Of a stretch of 38,299 nt of DNA, positions 32,176 through 38,299 are shown in pieces (position 1 is the stretch's first letter; the number at the start of each line of letters is the position of its first letter). The notes beneath the pieces were generated by a model that was given only the letters and a program-made list of their open reading frames with translations, ran no database searches and was not told the origin of the DNA. Source of the DNA: Lachnospiraceae bacterium. GTDB lineage: Bacteria; Bacillota; Clostridia; Lachnospirales; Lachnospiraceae. A program made the position numbers and the translations under genes. The stretch is taken from the NCBI GenBank assembly GCA_029054245.1, contig JAIDFQ010000080.1, positions 1-38,299 on the forward strand, in the 5' to 3' direction.

Positions 32176-34188
32176 ATGAAAAAACGGGTTTTAAAGCGGA
32201 AAAAGAAAATTATTGTACACCCAAAATGCAAAGGCGCAGGAAGGGCAGCTGTGCTTGCCGCTGCAGTCTGCTTGTTTTTAACGGCGGCAGTGCCGGTATG
32301 CGGCAAGGAGATGGGAACTGCATCGAACCAGCAGGCGCCTAGGAAGGTGATCACGGAAATCCACCACAGGCACATAGGAAATGCGTCTGCATCCGGGGGA
32401 TGTTACAACACTCCCATTAAACATGAGCATATCGGAAACGAAAAGACAGGAGGAGAATGCTTTCTGATGCCTGTTCCCCACGTACATCAGGGCAGTGCAA
32501 GTGAAGGCACAGGATGCTATGTGGTGCCGGTCACTCACGATCATCTGGGAGATGTGTTAAATGGCGGACCGTGCTATGGGCCGATAGAGACACATACGCA
32601 CACAGAGGACTGCTTTGCGGAAGAGGCCTGCATGCGCACTTTTACTCCCCAAGAGGTAATTGGCACAGAGCAGCGGAAATGTTTTCAGCATCAGGAAACG
32701 ACCTTTGTAACGGCACGGGGAACGGAGGTGCATGACAGCTGTACCCAGGGAACGACGAGTGCCGAATGGACTTACTGCCAGCTCTGCGGACCTAAGTCAC
32801 CGACGATTCATGACTATCAGAAGGAGGTCTGCGGTATGGAGCAGGGGCAGGTGATCCGATATGAGATTGTATGTCCCAAGAAGGTAGAACGATATGATAT
32901 CGGCTGTGGAAAAACAGATAAGGAGGCTGATTCATACCTGAAAACCTGCAAAAAGACGATAGATGGGTATAAAATTGGCTGCGGTTTTGAGGATAATGAG
33001 ATATGCGGCAGACTGATCGTGGAGAATGAAACAGCAGGAAGGGGAGAGCGGGTTACCTTAAGTGCAAGGGTGGAAGATCTGACAGGTGGAAAGCTGAAAA
33101 TTGCCGATGATTCCTATATATGGCAGGATGAGGGCGGAAATCGACTAGGAGAAGGCGAACGAATTTCGGTAAGTGAAAACGGCGCTTACTTAGTGTCCAT
33201 AAAATTGAAAAATGAAGACGTAGATAAAAAGGAGCTTAGCAGTAAAATTTTGGTAGACAATATCTATATAGCCCAGACAGTTGCTTCGCCAGCGCCCACA
33301 GCAACCTCGTCCGCAAAACCCAAACCGACCGGTACGCCAGATACAGCGGTTAGTCCCAAGCCTACCAAAGCACCCGCCCCGTCTGATATGGCTAAGCCTA
33401 CTGATACCCCAGAACCCACAGTCGGACCTACACCAACTAAGGCGCCTTCTTTGACGGACACGCCCACCCCTTCCGGCACACCGAACCCGGGGACAACAGA
33501 AGACAAGTCAGATGATTCGGGAGATTCTGATACAGAAAATTCTGATACAGAAAATTCTGATACAGATGGGGATGTGGAAAACAGAAATGATTTAGCAGAC
33601 AGGGACGCAGAGAAGAAACAGAAGAAAGAAGAAGGAAATGCATCTGCAAATGATGGACAGGGAAATAATAAACCTGTCAGTAACGTAAAGAAAGTCAATG
33701 TCCCGTTGACGGAGGGGACACCTGCCCCGTCGCCGTCCGACAAGCCTGTATTAAAAGAGAGGAAGGAAATAACTGTTCCAGAAAGAAAATCAGGGTTGGA
33801 GGAGCAGTATAAAGTAGGACAGGAAGCAAAAAAGCGCAGCATTTTTGCCTCTCCGGCAGTCAGAGTGATTTCCATTACAGCCAGTCTGGCGATATTGCTT
33901 TTGGGACTTTGCATGCTTTTGCTGTTTTTAAAGAACAGCGTAAAAGTGTATAACGATGATGGAAAAGGAAGAATGATTTATCTGGGAAGATGTATGGTTG
34001 AAGCAGAAGAAAATGCCTATTCTATTACGATTACCGATGCTATGGTGGAGAAGGCATATACGAACAGGTATTGTATCAAACCAGGACTATTCCTGCTTGG
34101 AAAGAAAGAAGGAGAGGAATTGATTGTCCATAAAGAATCAAAAAGGATTGCGGTCTGCCTCGACAGGGAGATGATCGTGATGCTTTAG
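32176..34188 (+). CDS. Membrane-anchored protein with five 19-residue His/Cys repeats, 670 aa
   Basis: A basic N-terminus and a hydrophobic segment (about 24-42) form a signal peptide. Residues 64-146 hold five repeats of the form HxHxG...GxC[YF] with an exact 19-residue period (H64, H83, H102, H121, H140; C76, C95, C114, C133). A further Cys-rich region (about 150-275) and a beta domain (about 280-365) follow. A Pro/Thr-rich and then acidic low-complexity stretch (about 370-535, with DTENS repeats) acts as a stalk. A single helix (about 562-587) is followed by about 80 cytoplasmic residues. Metal binding by the repeats is inference. AAGGAGA precedes the ATG. Similar repeats occur in other Lachnospiraceae surface proteins, without known function. 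Confidence 0.75.
   Translation: MKKRVLKRKKKIIVHPKCKGAGRAAVLAAAVCLFLTAAVPVCGKEMGTASNQQAPRKVITEIHHRHIGNASASGGCYNTPIKHEHIGNEKTGGECFLMPVPHVHQGSASEGTGCYVVPVTHDHLGDVLNGGPCYGPIETHTHTEDCFAEEACMRTFTPQEVIGTEQRKCFQHQETTFVTARGTEVHDSCTQGTTSAEWTYCQLCGPKSPTIHDYQKEVCGMEQGQVIRYEIVCPKKVERYDIGCGKTDKEADSYLKTCKKTIDGYKIGCGFEDNEICGRLIVENETAGRGERVTLSARVEDLTGGKLKIADDSYIWQDEGGNRLGEGERISVSENGAYLVSIKLKNEDVDKKELSSKILVDNIYIAQTVASPAPTATSSAKPKPTGTPDTAVSPKPTKAPAPSDMAKPTDTPEPTVGPTPTKAPSLTDTPTPSGTPNPGTTEDKSDDSGDSDTENSDTENSDTDGDVENRNDLADRDAEKKQKKEEGNASANDGQGNNKPVSNVKKVNVPLTEGTPAPSPSDKPVLKERKEITVPERKSGLEEQYKVGQEAKKRSIFASPAVRVISITASLAILLLGLCMLLLFLKNSVKVYNDDGKGRMIYLGRCMVEAEENAYSITITDAMVEKAYTNRYCIKPGLFLLGKKEGEELIVHKESKRIAVCLDREMIVML
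32365..32613 (+). repeat. Coding repeats for the HxHxG...GxC motif
   Basis: Five 57-base units encode His at positions 64, 83, 102, 121 and 140 and Cys at 76, 95, 114 and 133 of the protein. The last unit is shortened (HTHTEDC, Cys146). The units differ clearly at the DNA level, so they are old and kept by selection on the His and Cys. Confidence 0.8.
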
Positions 34189-34220
34189 GGGCAGCATGAG
34201 TACGAATTTGAATCTGAAAA

Positions 34221-34238
34221 AATGCATTTATTTTCATT
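34221..34238 (+). promoter_or_regulatory. Second ARG-box-like site
   Basis: AATGCATTTATTTTCATT resembles the ArgR consensus with one half weaker. It sits just upstream of the -35 box of the ABC transporter promoter, opposite the stronger palindrome at 34295. Confidence 0.35.
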
Positions 34239-34247
34239 TAAAAGTCC

Positions 34248-34276
34248 TTGATTTTGCACAGAGAACGTGATAGACT
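34248..34276 (+). promoter_or_regulatory. Promoter of the amino-acid ABC transporter operon
   Basis: TTGATT (34248-34253) and TAGACT (34271-34276) are 17 bases apart. The expected start is near 34283. The leader of about 120 bases contains the palindrome at 34296 and a hairpin at 34325-34347 (10 pairs with one U-G). Confidence 0.55.
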
Positions 34277-34294
34277 CGAAGTGTTTATTAAGTC

Positions 34295-34312
34295 AGTGCA
34301 TAATTATGCACG
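34295..34312 (+). promoter_or_regulatory. ARG-box-like operator
   Basis: GTGCATAATTATGCAC is a perfect 16-base palindrome close to the ArgR box pattern (TGAAT, A/T-rich centre, ATTCA). It lies just after the expected transcription start of the ABC transporter operon, a position suited to repression. Control by ArgR with arginine is inference. Confidence 0.5.
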
Positions 34313-34402
34313 AGGAGGAGAGTGCTGTGAAAATATAATTTTCGCAGAAAGATTTATGCTCAAGCGCAAATTTATGGGCTGAGCAGGAATGGAGGATTAG
34401 TT

Positions 34403-35296
34403 ATGAAAAAATTATCAGCATTATTACTGGCAGCAGTCATGACCATGGGGCTGCTCACTGCCTGCGGAGACAGCAAAACCACTGCAGAAGCAGGAAATGA
34501 AACTACACAGACAGAGGCAGAAAGCACACAGACACAACCTGATGATGCGGCAGACGCAGCACAGACGGAAGAAGAAGCAAATGCCGAGGAGGCAGCAGAC
34601 GCAGAAACAGCAGCGCTTGCAGACGGTGTGCTTACAGTCGGAACCAATGCAGAGTTCCCGCCTTTTGAGTATGTAGATGATAACGGTGAACCGGACGGAT
34701 TCGACATTGCCCTGATTAAGGCTATCGGTGAGAAGCTGGGTGTGGAAGTTGAAGTGGAAAATATGGAATTTGCATCTCTTGTATCTTCCATTGGAAGTAA
34801 GATTGATGTTGCAATCGCAGGTATGACAGTGACAGAAGAAAGACAGCAGTCCGTTGACTTTTCTGATGCCTACTATGAGGCAGTTCAGTATGTGATTCTT
34901 CCAGCAGATTCTGAAATTGCAACTGCCCAGGATTTAGAGGGGAAGACCATCGGGGTTCAGCTTGGAACGACAGGAGATTTCATTGCAACAGATGACATTG
35001 CAGACACCACAGTACAGCAGTACAACAAAGGCGTAGATGCAGTAAATGACCTGATTAACGGAAGAGTTGACTGTGTGATCATCGATAAGAACCCTGCGCT
35101 TGTATTTGCAAGCAAATTTGAAGGTCAGCTGGTGGCGCTTGACGGTGCACAGTTTGAGTTCGGTACAGAAGAATATGCAATTGCCCTTCCCAAGGGAGAT
35201 GCTGCTTTAGCAGAAAAGATCAATACAGCTTTGGCAGAAATCAAAGCGGATGGAACCTTTGATGAGTTGGTAAAGACCTATATTGAAGGCGAATAA
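34403..35296 (+). CDS. Amino-acid ABC transporter substrate-binding lipoprotein, 297 aa
   Basis: The signal peptide ends in the lipobox LLTAC (Cys21). A Thr/Glu/Ala-rich acidic linker (about 25-75) tethers a family 3 solute-binding domain: VGTNAEFPPFEYVDDNGEPD, then GFDIALIKAIGEKLG, then AGMTVTEERQQSVDFSDAY and IGVQLGTTGD. The family binds polar amino acids such as arginine, glutamine or histidine. The ARG-box-like site upstream favours arginine. GGAGGA precedes the ATG. Permease and ATPase genes follow, separated by a hairpin. Confidence 0.9.
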   Translation: MKKLSALLLAAVMTMGLLTACGDSKTTAEAGNETTQTEAESTQTQPDDAADAAQTEEEANAEEAADAETAALADGVLTVGTNAEFPPFEYVDDNGEPDGFDIALIKAIGEKLGVEVEVENMEFASLVSSIGSKIDVAIAGMTVTEERQQSVDFSDAYYEAVQYVILPADSEIATAQDLEGKTIGVQLGTTGDFIATDDIADTTVQQYNKGVDAVNDLINGRVDCVIIDKNPALVFASKFEGQLVALDGAQFEFGTEEYAIALPKGDAALAEKINTALAEIKADGTFDELVKTYIEGE

Positions 35297-35324
35297 GCAG
35301 GCAGTATGATACGCACAGACGGGC

Positions 35325-35360
35325 AAAGGGGATAGCATAAACATACATGCTATCCCCTTT
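35325..35360 (+). terminator. Hairpin between binding-protein and permease genes
   Basis: AAAGGGGATAGCAT forms 14 pairs with its complement over an eight-base loop, ending in a short T run. In such operons a partial terminator at this place raises the binding protein level above that of the membrane parts. Confidence 0.7.
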
Positions 35361-35456
35361 TATGGTAGAAGTAACGGTTAGTCAGGAGTACCCGCTTCTT
35401 TATTAGGGCGGTTCAGTACACGGCATGGGTGCTTAAAAAAGAGAGGAACGGATGAT

Positions 35457-36158
35457 ATGCAGGCATGGTTTGAAAAGGTTGGAGAAATGTTTAAGACAGC
35501 GTTTATTGCCGGAGACCGGTGGAAGCTGTACATAAGCGGTCTGGGAGTGACGTTGAAAATTGCCTTTTTTGCGGCAATTCTTGGACTTTTGATCGGTACG
35601 GTTCTTGCGCTTATGAAGCTGTCCACAACAAGGAAAGGCAAAAAGGCTATCTGGGCGAGAATTGCCAATGCTTATATTGATGTCATAAGGGGAACGCCAT
35701 CAGTACTGCAGCTTTTGATCATGTGGTTCATCATTATGGCAAACTGCAAGAATGGTATGCTGGTTGCGATCTTATCCTTTGGCATCAACAGCGGTGCCTA
35801 TGTGGCAGAGATTGTCCGTGCCGGTATTTTGGCAGTAGACAAAGGGCAGACGGAAGCAGGACGATCCTTGGGATTATCCAAGGCACAGACAATGATTTAC
35901 ATTGTCATCCCGCAGGCAGTCAAAAACGTGCTGCCGCCGATTGGAAATGAATTTATTGTCCTCTTGAAGGAGACAGCGATCGTGGGATACGTGAGCCTGA
36001 CAGATCTTACCAGGGCGGCAAATCAGATTTCATCAAGAACATACGAGGCATTTATGCCGTTAATTGGAGCAGCTGTTATTTACTTTGTGATCATTAAGAT
36101 ACTGACCATTTTGCTGGACAGACTGGAGAGGAGGCTTCGTAGAAGTGATAATCGTTAA
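35457..36158 (+). CDS. Amino-acid ABC transporter permease, 233 aa
   Basis: This is a HisM/GlnP-type permease with five helices. The cytoplasmic EAA loop that docks the ATPase is [20 protein letters not shown], and [13 protein letters not shown] is the typical conserved start of the core. It forms a dimer in the membrane with two copies of the ATPase. Its last bases overlap the GTG start of the ATPase gene by 14, so the two are translationally linked. GAGAGGAA lies about ten bases before the ATG. Confidence 0.9.
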   Translation: MQAWFEKVGEMFKTAFIAGDRWKLYISGLGVTLKIAFFAAILGLLIGTVLALMKLSTTRKGKKAIWARIANAYIDVIRGTPSVLQLLIMWFIIMANCKNGMLVAILSFGINSGAYVAEIVRAGILAVDKGQTEAGRSLGLSKAQTMIYIVIPQAVKNVLPPIGNEFIVLLKETAIVGYVSLTDLTRAANQISSRTYEAFMPLIGAAVIYFVIIKILTILLDRLERRLRRSDNR

Positions 36159-36867
36159 AGACCTGCATAAAAAATTTGAACATAATCATGTATTGCGCGG
36201 AGTGAGCTATCATATACATCAAGGAGAAAAAATTGTAATCGTGGGTCCCTCGGGCTCGGGGAAAAGTACTTTTTTGCGTTGTTTGAATCTTTTGGAAACG
36301 CCTACAGACGGCGAAATCTGGTTCGATGGGCAGTTGATCACGGATCCGAAAGTCAACATTGACAAAATCCGAGAGCATATGGGTATGGTATTCCAGAACT
36401 TCAATCTTTTCAATAACCTTTCTATCATGGACAATATTACGCTGGCGCCTGTGAAACTGAAGCTGATGAGCAAAGAAGAGGCAAGTGAGAACGCGCTAAA
36501 ACTTCTTGCCAGGGTAGGACTTAGCGAGAAGGCGGATGCTTATCCCAGCCAGCTATCCGGCGGACAGAAGCAGAGGATCGCCATTGTCAGATCCCTTGCT
36601 ATGAATCCCAGAGTCATGCTTTTTGACGAACCAACCTCCGCCCTTGACCCGGAAATGGTTGGAGAAGTTTTAGATGTTATGAAGGAACTTGCAGAAAGCG
36701 GCATGACCATGGTGGTGGTGACCCATGAAATGGGATTTGCAAGAGAAGTGGGAACGAAGGTTCTGTTCATGGATGAGGGAATCATTATGGAAGAAAATGA
36801 ACCTGTGGAATTTTTCAGCAATCCTAAGTGTGAGCGGCTGCAGGACTTTTTGTCTAAGGTTTTGTAA
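36145..36867 (+). CDS. Amino-acid ABC transporter ATPase (GlnQ/HisP type), 240 aa
   Basis: All ABC motifs are intact: Walker [10 protein letters not shown] (near 34-42), Q-loop MVFQNFNLF, signature LSGGQKQR, Walker [15 protein letters not shown] and the switch His in VVTHEMGFA. It powers polar amino acid uptake with the permease and binding protein encoded just before. It starts at GTG 36145 inside the end of the permease gene, about ten bases after GAGGAGG. A terminator follows at 36907. Confidence 0.92.
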   Translation: MIIVKDLHKKFEHNHVLRGVSYHIHQGEKIVIVGPSGSGKSTFLRCLNLLETPTDGEIWFDGQLITDPKVNIDKIREHMGMVFQNFNLFNNLSIMDNITLAPVKLKLMSKEEASENALKLLARVGLSEKADAYPSQLSGGQKQRIAIVRSLAMNPRVMLFDEPTSALDPEMVGEVLDVMKELAESGMTMVVVTHEMGFAREVGTKVLFMDEGIIMEENEPVEFFSNPKCERLQDFLSKVL

Positions 36868-36906
36868 GGTCGTAAGTGAGTGATAAAGACAACTATATTA
36901 TGGCGG

Positions 36907-36943
36907 AGAACAATCAGGGAGTCATTGATTTCCTGATTGTTCT
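36907..36943 (+). terminator. Terminator of the ABC transporter operon
   Basis: AGAACAATCAGG pairs perfectly (12 pairs) with CCTGATTGTTCT over a 13-base loop. The T run is weak, but the position 40 bases after the last gene fits the end of the operon. Confidence 0.65.
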
Positions 36944-37047
36944 ATTATGAAAGTATAGATTGCTTTCCTGCACATAAAGAGAACTAGCAAATTGCACAAT
37001 TACATTTGGAATGATTTTTATATAATATACAAATATACTTTTTGTAA

Positions 37048-37076
37048 TTGACATATTTGCGTCTCTATGATATGGT
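37048..37076 (+). promoter_or_regulatory. Promoter of the antiterminator gene
   Basis: A perfect TTGACA (37048-37053) and TATGGT (37071-37076) are 17 bases apart. The transcript would begin near 37083, about 24 bases before the RAT hairpin. Confidence 0.6.
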
Positions 37077-37106
37077 TTTTATAGATTTAAACGAATGACT
37101 CCATCA

Positions 37107-37135
37107 AGCTTGTGACTATTTGATAGGCAAGACTT
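37107..37135 (+). promoter_or_regulatory. RAT: RNA antiterminator site for a LicT/SacY-type regulator
   Basis: The segment reads CTTGTGACTA, a five-base loop, then TAGGCAAGAC. It matches the ribonucleic antiterminator consensus (TTGTTACTG...CAGGCAAAACC) and folds with the two conserved asymmetric internal loops (CTTG/CAAG and CTA/TAG stems). Its 3' end overlaps the 5' arm of the following terminator, so only one can form. Binding of the CAT domain encoded just downstream would allow read-through. Confidence 0.8.
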
Positions 37136-37182
37136 GAAATTACATGTTTATTTTGTTTACATGTAATGGGGGTCTTTTTTTT
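37131..37182 (+). terminator. Terminator controlled by the RAT
   Basis: ATTACATGT (37139-37147) pairs with ACATGTAAT (37159-37167), extended below by GAC/GTC with G-U pairs and an internal loop, and followed by eight T residues (37175-37182). It shares GACTT with the RAT. Confidence 0.7.
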
Positions 37183-37190
37183 ATTCCCGC

Positions 37191-37277
37191 GAGCAACGGG
37201 TCAAAGCCAAGTTTACTTGACCTTGACGATTGCCGCGAGGGTCAAACATTTCGCCGCTTATGGCGAAGGCTTTGACC
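37191..37277 (+). repeat. GGTCAA-rich structured element before the antiterminator gene
   Basis: GGTCAAAGCC (37199-37208) is repeated inverted at 37268-37277 and closes a segment with further copies of GTCAA/TTGAC (37217, 37223, about 37231-37235 region) and a perfect hairpin TTCGCC/GGCGAA (about 37250-37267). It lies between the RAT terminator and the gene start. It looks like a multi-branched RNA or a small mobile palindromic repeat. Confidence 0.5.
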
Positions 37278-37311
37278 TTTTAAACGGCGGAAAGGGCATG
37301 GTTGAAAACAT

Positions 37312-38172
37312 ATGAGCTCCAGAAAATGGGTCATAAAGAATGCGATCAGCAATAACGTGGTGTGTGCCAGAAACGAACGCAATCAGGAGAGGATTCTGAT
37401 AGGCAAAGGCATTGGGTTTAAGGCGAAATCCGGTGATGAGATCGATGCTTCACGGGTGGAAAAAGAATATTTCTTAAAATCCAAAAACATTACCGGAAAG
37501 CTCTATGCCTTATTGGCACAGACACCGGAGGTCTATATGGAGATAGCAGATGAAATTGTGAAGCGTGCCCAGGAAGCATTGGGCAGTGAGTTGGATGAAG
37601 CGCTGCTTCTGCACCTGATCGATCATATTTCCTTTGCTGTGTCACGGATGGAGCAGGGGATGGAGTTTAAAAATGTGCTGCTGCTGGAAATCAGGAATTT
37701 TTACCCTAGGGAATTTGAGGTGGCGAAGGATGCCCTTTCCTTAATTGAAGAGAAGACCAAAGCGGCGCTTCCAGAGGACGAAGCCGGTTCCATTGCAATG
37801 CATATTGTGAATGCGGAATTCAATTATCAAGATCTCAATGCTTCCGTCCGAATGACAGAATTGATTCACAAGATCATAAGCATCGTGCGTTATCAGTATC
37901 AGATGAATTTTGATGAGGAATCTATACATTTCATACGCTTTGTCACCCATCTGAAATTTTTTGCCCAGCGTCTGTTTGGGGATACTATGTTGGACGGAAA
38001 TGACCTGGATTTTCAAGAACTGATTAGGACACAATATAAAGAAAGCTATGCATGCGCAGAAAAAATCGCAAAGTTTATCTGGGATGACTATCAGATTGCG
38101 GTCTCTGAGGAGGAGCTGATTTATCTGACTGTTTACATCCGCAGAATCACAACCGTGGGAGATGAGGATTGA
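37312..38172 (+). CDS. LicT/BglG-family PRD transcriptional antiterminator, 286 aa
   Basis: This is an RNA-binding antiterminator controlled by the phosphotransferase system. The CAT RNA-binding domain (about 1-60) has VIKNAISNNVVCARNE and IGKGIGFKAKSGDEID. PRD1 (about 65-172) has HLIDHISFAV (H101, H105) and AMHIVNAE (H164). PRD2 (about 173-286) has FVTHLKFFAQ (H213), but the second PRD2 His is Tyr275 (YLTVYIRRI). PRD2 is the site of activating HPr phosphorylation in LicT, so its control may differ. The gene sits behind its own RAT and terminator, so it is autoregulated; a PTS gene probably follows beyond the window. A five-codon ORF (ATG 37299) overlaps the start and may couple translation. 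Confidence 0.9.
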   Translation: MSSRKWVIKNAISNNVVCARNERNQERILIGKGIGFKAKSGDEIDASRVEKEYFLKSKNITGKLYALLAQTPEVYMEIADEIVKRAQEALGSELDEALLLHLIDHISFAVSRMEQGMEFKNVLLLEIRNFYPREFEVAKDALSLIEEKTKAALPEDEAGSIAMHIVNAEFNYQDLNASVRMTELIHKIISIVRYQYQMNFDEESIHFIRFVTHLKFFAQRLFGDTMLDGNDLDFQELIRTQYKESYACAEKIAKFIWDDYQIAVSEEELIYLTVYIRRITTVGDED

Positions 38173-38229
38173 CAGCTTACTGCAGGAGCTGAAATTCCTT
38201 TCTAAAGCAAAAATAAATCATAATAGGTA

Positions 38230-38259
38230 ATTGCGAAACTCGCTAAGCTCGTTCGCAAT
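38230..38259 (+). repeat. Inverted repeat near the right edge
   Basis: ATTGCGAA (38230-38237) and TTCGCAAT (38252-38259) form an eight-pair stem over a 14-base loop, about 60 bases after the antiterminator gene. There is no T run, and the following gene is outside the window. Confidence 0.45.
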
Positions 38260-38299
38260 CTTGAAGCAAAACAGGAAAGAATTCGTATTTTGCACGAAT

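Noticed and set aside
33528-33562. Direct repeats encoding DTENS as a mobile or CRISPR-like array
   Set aside because: Only about three short in-frame copies within a coding low-complexity stalk, so simple slippage explains them.
33264-33914. 216-codon frame on the minus strand
   Set aside because: It mirrors the Pro/Thr and acidic low-complexity stalk of the repeat protein; the Ser/Val/Gly-rich translation is a composition artefact.
1-38299. CRISPR arrays, tRNA/rRNA genes, intact insertion sequences, prophage
   Set aside because: No regularly spaced repeats, cloverleaf-like segments, transposases, integrases or phage structural genes were seen.

Overview
The window reads as chromosome of a Gram-positive anaerobe of the Clostridia, most likely a Lachnospiraceae gut bacterium. 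The signs are AGGAGG-type ribosome binding sites, sigma-A promoters, a tyrosine T-box leader, a LicT-type antiterminator with its RNA target, a CarD regulator, a stand-alone HD-GYP response regulator, lipoboxes of the LLTAC kind, and many genes shared with that family. No tRNA, rRNA, CRISPR array or intact insertion sequence was seen. The genus cannot be fixed from the sequence alone.

Left part (1-9960, + strand): a small unknown protein; a solitary reverse transcriptase preceded by a strongly structured, retron-like or DRT-like non-coding segment; an HD-GYP response regulator followed by a two-TM membrane protein; a small promoter-driven gene that looks frameshifted; a DUF1266 lipoprotein; a YbaK-type tRNA deacylase; a ferritin-like protein; a YyaL/DUF255 thioredoxin-like protein; and a conserved small unknown. 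A strong hairpin at 9968-10003 separates these from leftward genes.

Middle part (10081-20405): an MFS transporter and tyrS, leftward, under a consensus promoter and T-box; a divergent MATE transporter with a CmpB-type membrane protein; an alpha/beta hydrolase; a sugar O-acetyltransferase; a leftward YcaQ-type winged-helix protein that seems to lack an internal block and has a large palindromic operator; a carbamoyltransferase-fold enzyme with altered substrate motifs; an EamA exporter; and a CarD regulator.

Right-middle part (20623-31653): a rightward cluster of histidine phosphatase, ROK fructokinase, a frameshifted small gene and a ribosomal-protection-type GTPase fused to a YacP/Rae1-type NYN ribonuclease. 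It converges with a leftward operon whose promoter would give a leaderless mRNA: beta-propeller-like lipoprotein, GT-C membrane glycosyltransferase, a cytoplasmic ParB-like/BMP fusion and a metallophosphoesterase. A divergent membrane acyltransferase follows.

Right part (31654-38299): a decayed stretch with a radical-SAM remnant; a promoter and terminator-bearing leader ahead of a membrane-anchored protein with five His/Cys repeats of exactly 19 residues; an amino-acid ABC transporter operon with ARG-box-like operators; and a LicT-family antiterminator behind its own RAT hairpin, terminator and an unusual GGTCAA-rich structured element.

Best candidates for something undescribed: the reverse transcriptase with its upstream RNA, the GTPase-NYN ribonuclease fusion, the 19-residue His/Cys repeat protein with an attenuated leader, and the cytoplasmic ParB-like/BMP sensor-like protein.
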